Notes under the pieces: model-generated | Told to the model about the DNA's origin: nothing | Databases searched by the model: none | Seen by the model: only the letters and a program-made list of their open reading frames with translations | Assembly: GCA_031273285.1 (NCBI GenBank) | Contig: JAISSE010000063.1 | Coordinates: 1 to 7,327 of the forward strand | Origin: Prevotellaceae bacterium | GTDB taxonomy: Bacteria > Bacteroidota > Bacteroidia > Bacteroidales > UBA932 | Length of the DNA: 7,327 bases | Direction of reading: 5' to 3' | Shown here: piece by piece, positions 6,516-7,327 of the stretch | Position numbering within the stretch: position 1 is the stretch's first letter | How the letters are laid out: each line of letters opens with the position of its first letter | Program-made: the position numbers and the translations under genes

Positions 6516-6551
6516 ACAGGATTAACAGGATTTGCAGGATTAACAGGATTG
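6516..6551 (+). repeat. Nonamer tandem repeat, four units
   Basis: Four 9-base units with consensus ACAGGATTA: ACAGGATTA, ACAGGATTT, GCAGGATTA and ACAGGATTG. Because the period is a multiple of three, reading through on the reverse strand yields an artificial Asn-Pro-Val run, which explains why a longer reading frame appears upstream of the 66-residue gene. Confidence 0.85.
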
Positions 6552-6611
6552 TCAATCAGCGTAGATTGGAAAAAATCCGAAGGATTTTTAAAAATTTGTG
6601 TCATTCGATAA

Positions 6612-6630
6612 AAATTCGTGCAAATTCGTG
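6612..6630. repeat. AAATTCGTG direct repeat pair
   Basis: AAATTCGTG occurs at 6612-6620 and 6622-6630 with one base between, and a third copy is at 6451-6459. A looser version, AAAATTCGT, follows at 6635-6643. These belong to the same dispersed family as the sequence overlapping the reverse promoter. Confidence 0.65.
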
Positions 6631-6656
6631 GTTAAAATTCGTATAATTGGCTACGC

Positions 6657-6672
6657 CGAACTTGCGTTTCGT
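6657..6672 (+). repeat. 16-base dispersed repeat, copy 2
   Basis: Exact copy of the 16-mer at 317-332. It lies 47 bases upstream of the -7 box at 6720-6727; copy 1 lies 35 bases upstream of the box at 368-375. This could reflect repeat insertion near promoters or coincidence. Confidence 0.7.
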
Positions 6673-6719
6673 GTCATTTGTGGATAAAAAAGAAAAATTC
6701 GCGGATGAGAAAAAAATCG

Positions 6720-6727
6720 TACCTTTG
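6720..6727 (+). promoter_or_regulatory. Putative -7 promoter box for the lipoprotein gene
   Basis: TACCTTTG matches TAnnTTTG exactly, 67 bases before the ATG at 6795. The expected -33 position holds only a weak TTCG (6698-6701); a true TTTG at 6677-6680 is too far upstream. Confidence 0.6.
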
Positions 6728-6794
6728 ATGCCTGTTTTCGGTCTTGTTTTCATTATTGACCGTTTGTGGATATTTGGATATGGAAAGTAGTATT

Positions 6795-7327
6795 ATGAAC
6801 AGAATAACAGCGGGATTGCTTTGTCTTTGCATTGTTTCGTGCACCGGCGGAGTAAAAGTAAAAACCGATTATGAAAGGCTGCAACTCAGAGGGAAAGTGA
6901 AGTTTATCTCCGAGATATACTTTCTTCCGCTCATTTCGGGCGATACCGTGAAGCGAGGGGAACGGACATCCGGTGAGAGTTCGTTTTTCGAATCCAAAGG
7001 CGACGAGCCGTTTTTTGCCTGCGAAACAAAAATATATTTCGACTCTCGCGGCAATATCACGGAATGTTACATGGACGACAGCGCCACCGGTTTTCATTTT
7101 AAGGAACAGTTCGACTATTCCGGTAATCTGCTTAAATCCAAGCTCGGACTGCTGTCCGGCGAATTTTTCTACAGAGAAACATATCGGTACGATTCGAAAA
7201 ACAGAGAGGCGGAAAGACATTTTTACGACAGCGAAAAGCATCTGTTTGAATCCGTTATTACGGAATATCCTGATAAAAATACCGTAATCGAAAAAATTCA
7301 TACCGAAAACGAACATGCCGATTTCGA
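6795..7327 (+). CDS. Partial lipoprotein with YD-repeat-like sequence (runs off the window)
   Basis: A forward reading frame open to the last base (177 codons visible; the 3' end is missing). It starts with a lipoprotein signal: a basic residue (R3), a hydrophobic stretch and the box IVSC with cysteine C16, followed by TGG. The mature part is rich in Tyr, Asp, Phe and Gly-Asn turns, including IYFDSRGNIT, QFDYSGNLLKS and YRYDSKNRE. These resemble degenerate YD/RHS-type beta repeats spaced by about 25-30 residues, as seen in several Bacteroidota lipoproteins of unknown role. It is expected to be anchored in the outer or inner membrane. An in-frame ATG at 6780 is possible, but 6795 is preferred because it puts the signal peptide at the N-terminus and has a GGAAAG 7 bases upstream. 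A TAnnTTTG box lies at 6720-6727. I do not recognise a specific family. Confidence 0.75.
   Translation, partial: MNRITAGLLCLCIVSCTGGVKVKTDYERLQLRGKVKFISEIYFLPLISGDTVKRGERTSGESSFFESKGDEPFFACETKIYFDSRGNITECYMDDSATGFHFKEQFDYSGNLLKSKLGLLSGEFFYRETYRYDSKNREAERHFYDSEKHLFESVITEYPDKNTVIEKIHTENEHADF

Larger units (their letters stand above)
6434..6794. other. Divergent intergenic region filled with repeats
   Basis: About 360 bases between the reverse-strand operon and the forward lipoprotein gene. From left to right it contains the reverse promoter box (6460-6467), a GTTGAGA array, a nonamer array, an AAATTCGTG-type repeat pair (6612-6630), the 16-mer also found at 317-332 (6657-6672) and the forward promoter box (6720-6727). 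I see no convincing gene or structured RNA in it. Confidence 0.75.

Noticed and set aside
6477..6551. Tandem arrays considered as a CRISPR array
   Set aside because: Units of 7 and 9 bases are contiguous with no unique spacers, and no cas genes are present.
6434..6604. N-terminal extension of the 66-residue protein to an ATG at 6604
   Set aside because: The extra 57 residues are translated tandem repeats, and they lie upstream of the likely -7 box at 6460-6467.
6753..7316. A 187-codon reverse-strand open frame opposite the YD-like lipoprotein
   Set aside because: The forward frame has a lipoprotein signal, an upstream promoter box and regular repeat-like residues, so the reverse frame is its shadow.

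Overview
The window looks like a chromosomal segment from a member of the Bacteroidota, most likely the order Bacteroidales. Three signs point there: -7 promoter boxes of the TAnnTTTG type in front of the transcription units, start codons preceded by A/T-rich leaders with little or no Shine-Dalgarno sequence, and intergenic gaps packed with short tandem and dispersed repeats. No phage, transposase, tRNA or rRNA gene was seen.

Layout. Positions 1-439 hold no credible gene. They contain a cluster of small REP-like hairpins (about 1-260), then an A/T-rich leader with a promoter box at 368-375. A forward run follows: endonuclease III (nth, 440-1084), a DUF2461-family protein overlapping it by 4 bases (1081-1746), and, after a 61-base repeat-filled gap, a 995-residue protein (1808-4795). 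That protein joins two receiver-like domains to the ATP-grasp domain of PEP synthase / pyruvate phosphate dikinase, but lacks the usual phosphohistidine and PEP-binding domains. Converging on it is a reverse-strand pair: a 66-residue protein resembling a ThiS/MoaD-type beta-grasp (6233-6433) and, 4 bases further on, a lipoprotein of the UshA/5'-nucleotidase family (4828-6228). Positions 6434-6794 form a divergent intergenic region rich in repeats, with one promoter box for each direction. A forward lipoprotein gene with YD-repeat-like sequence starts at 6795 and runs off the end of the window.

How the genes fit together. nth and the DUF2461 gene are probably co-transcribed. The nucleotidase and its small partner form a tight two-gene operon whose products would act on nucleotides or related phosphoesters at the cell envelope (nucleotidase) and in an unknown role (small protein). 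The 995-residue protein is the most unusual gene: its second receiver domain keeps the residues needed for phosphorylation and its first does not, so it may be a signal-controlled ATP-dependent phosphotransfer or nucleotide-binding protein. No defence system, CRISPR array or mobile element was found. The least explained material is this fusion protein, the 66-residue protein and the repeat families that touch promoters, start codons and stop codons.
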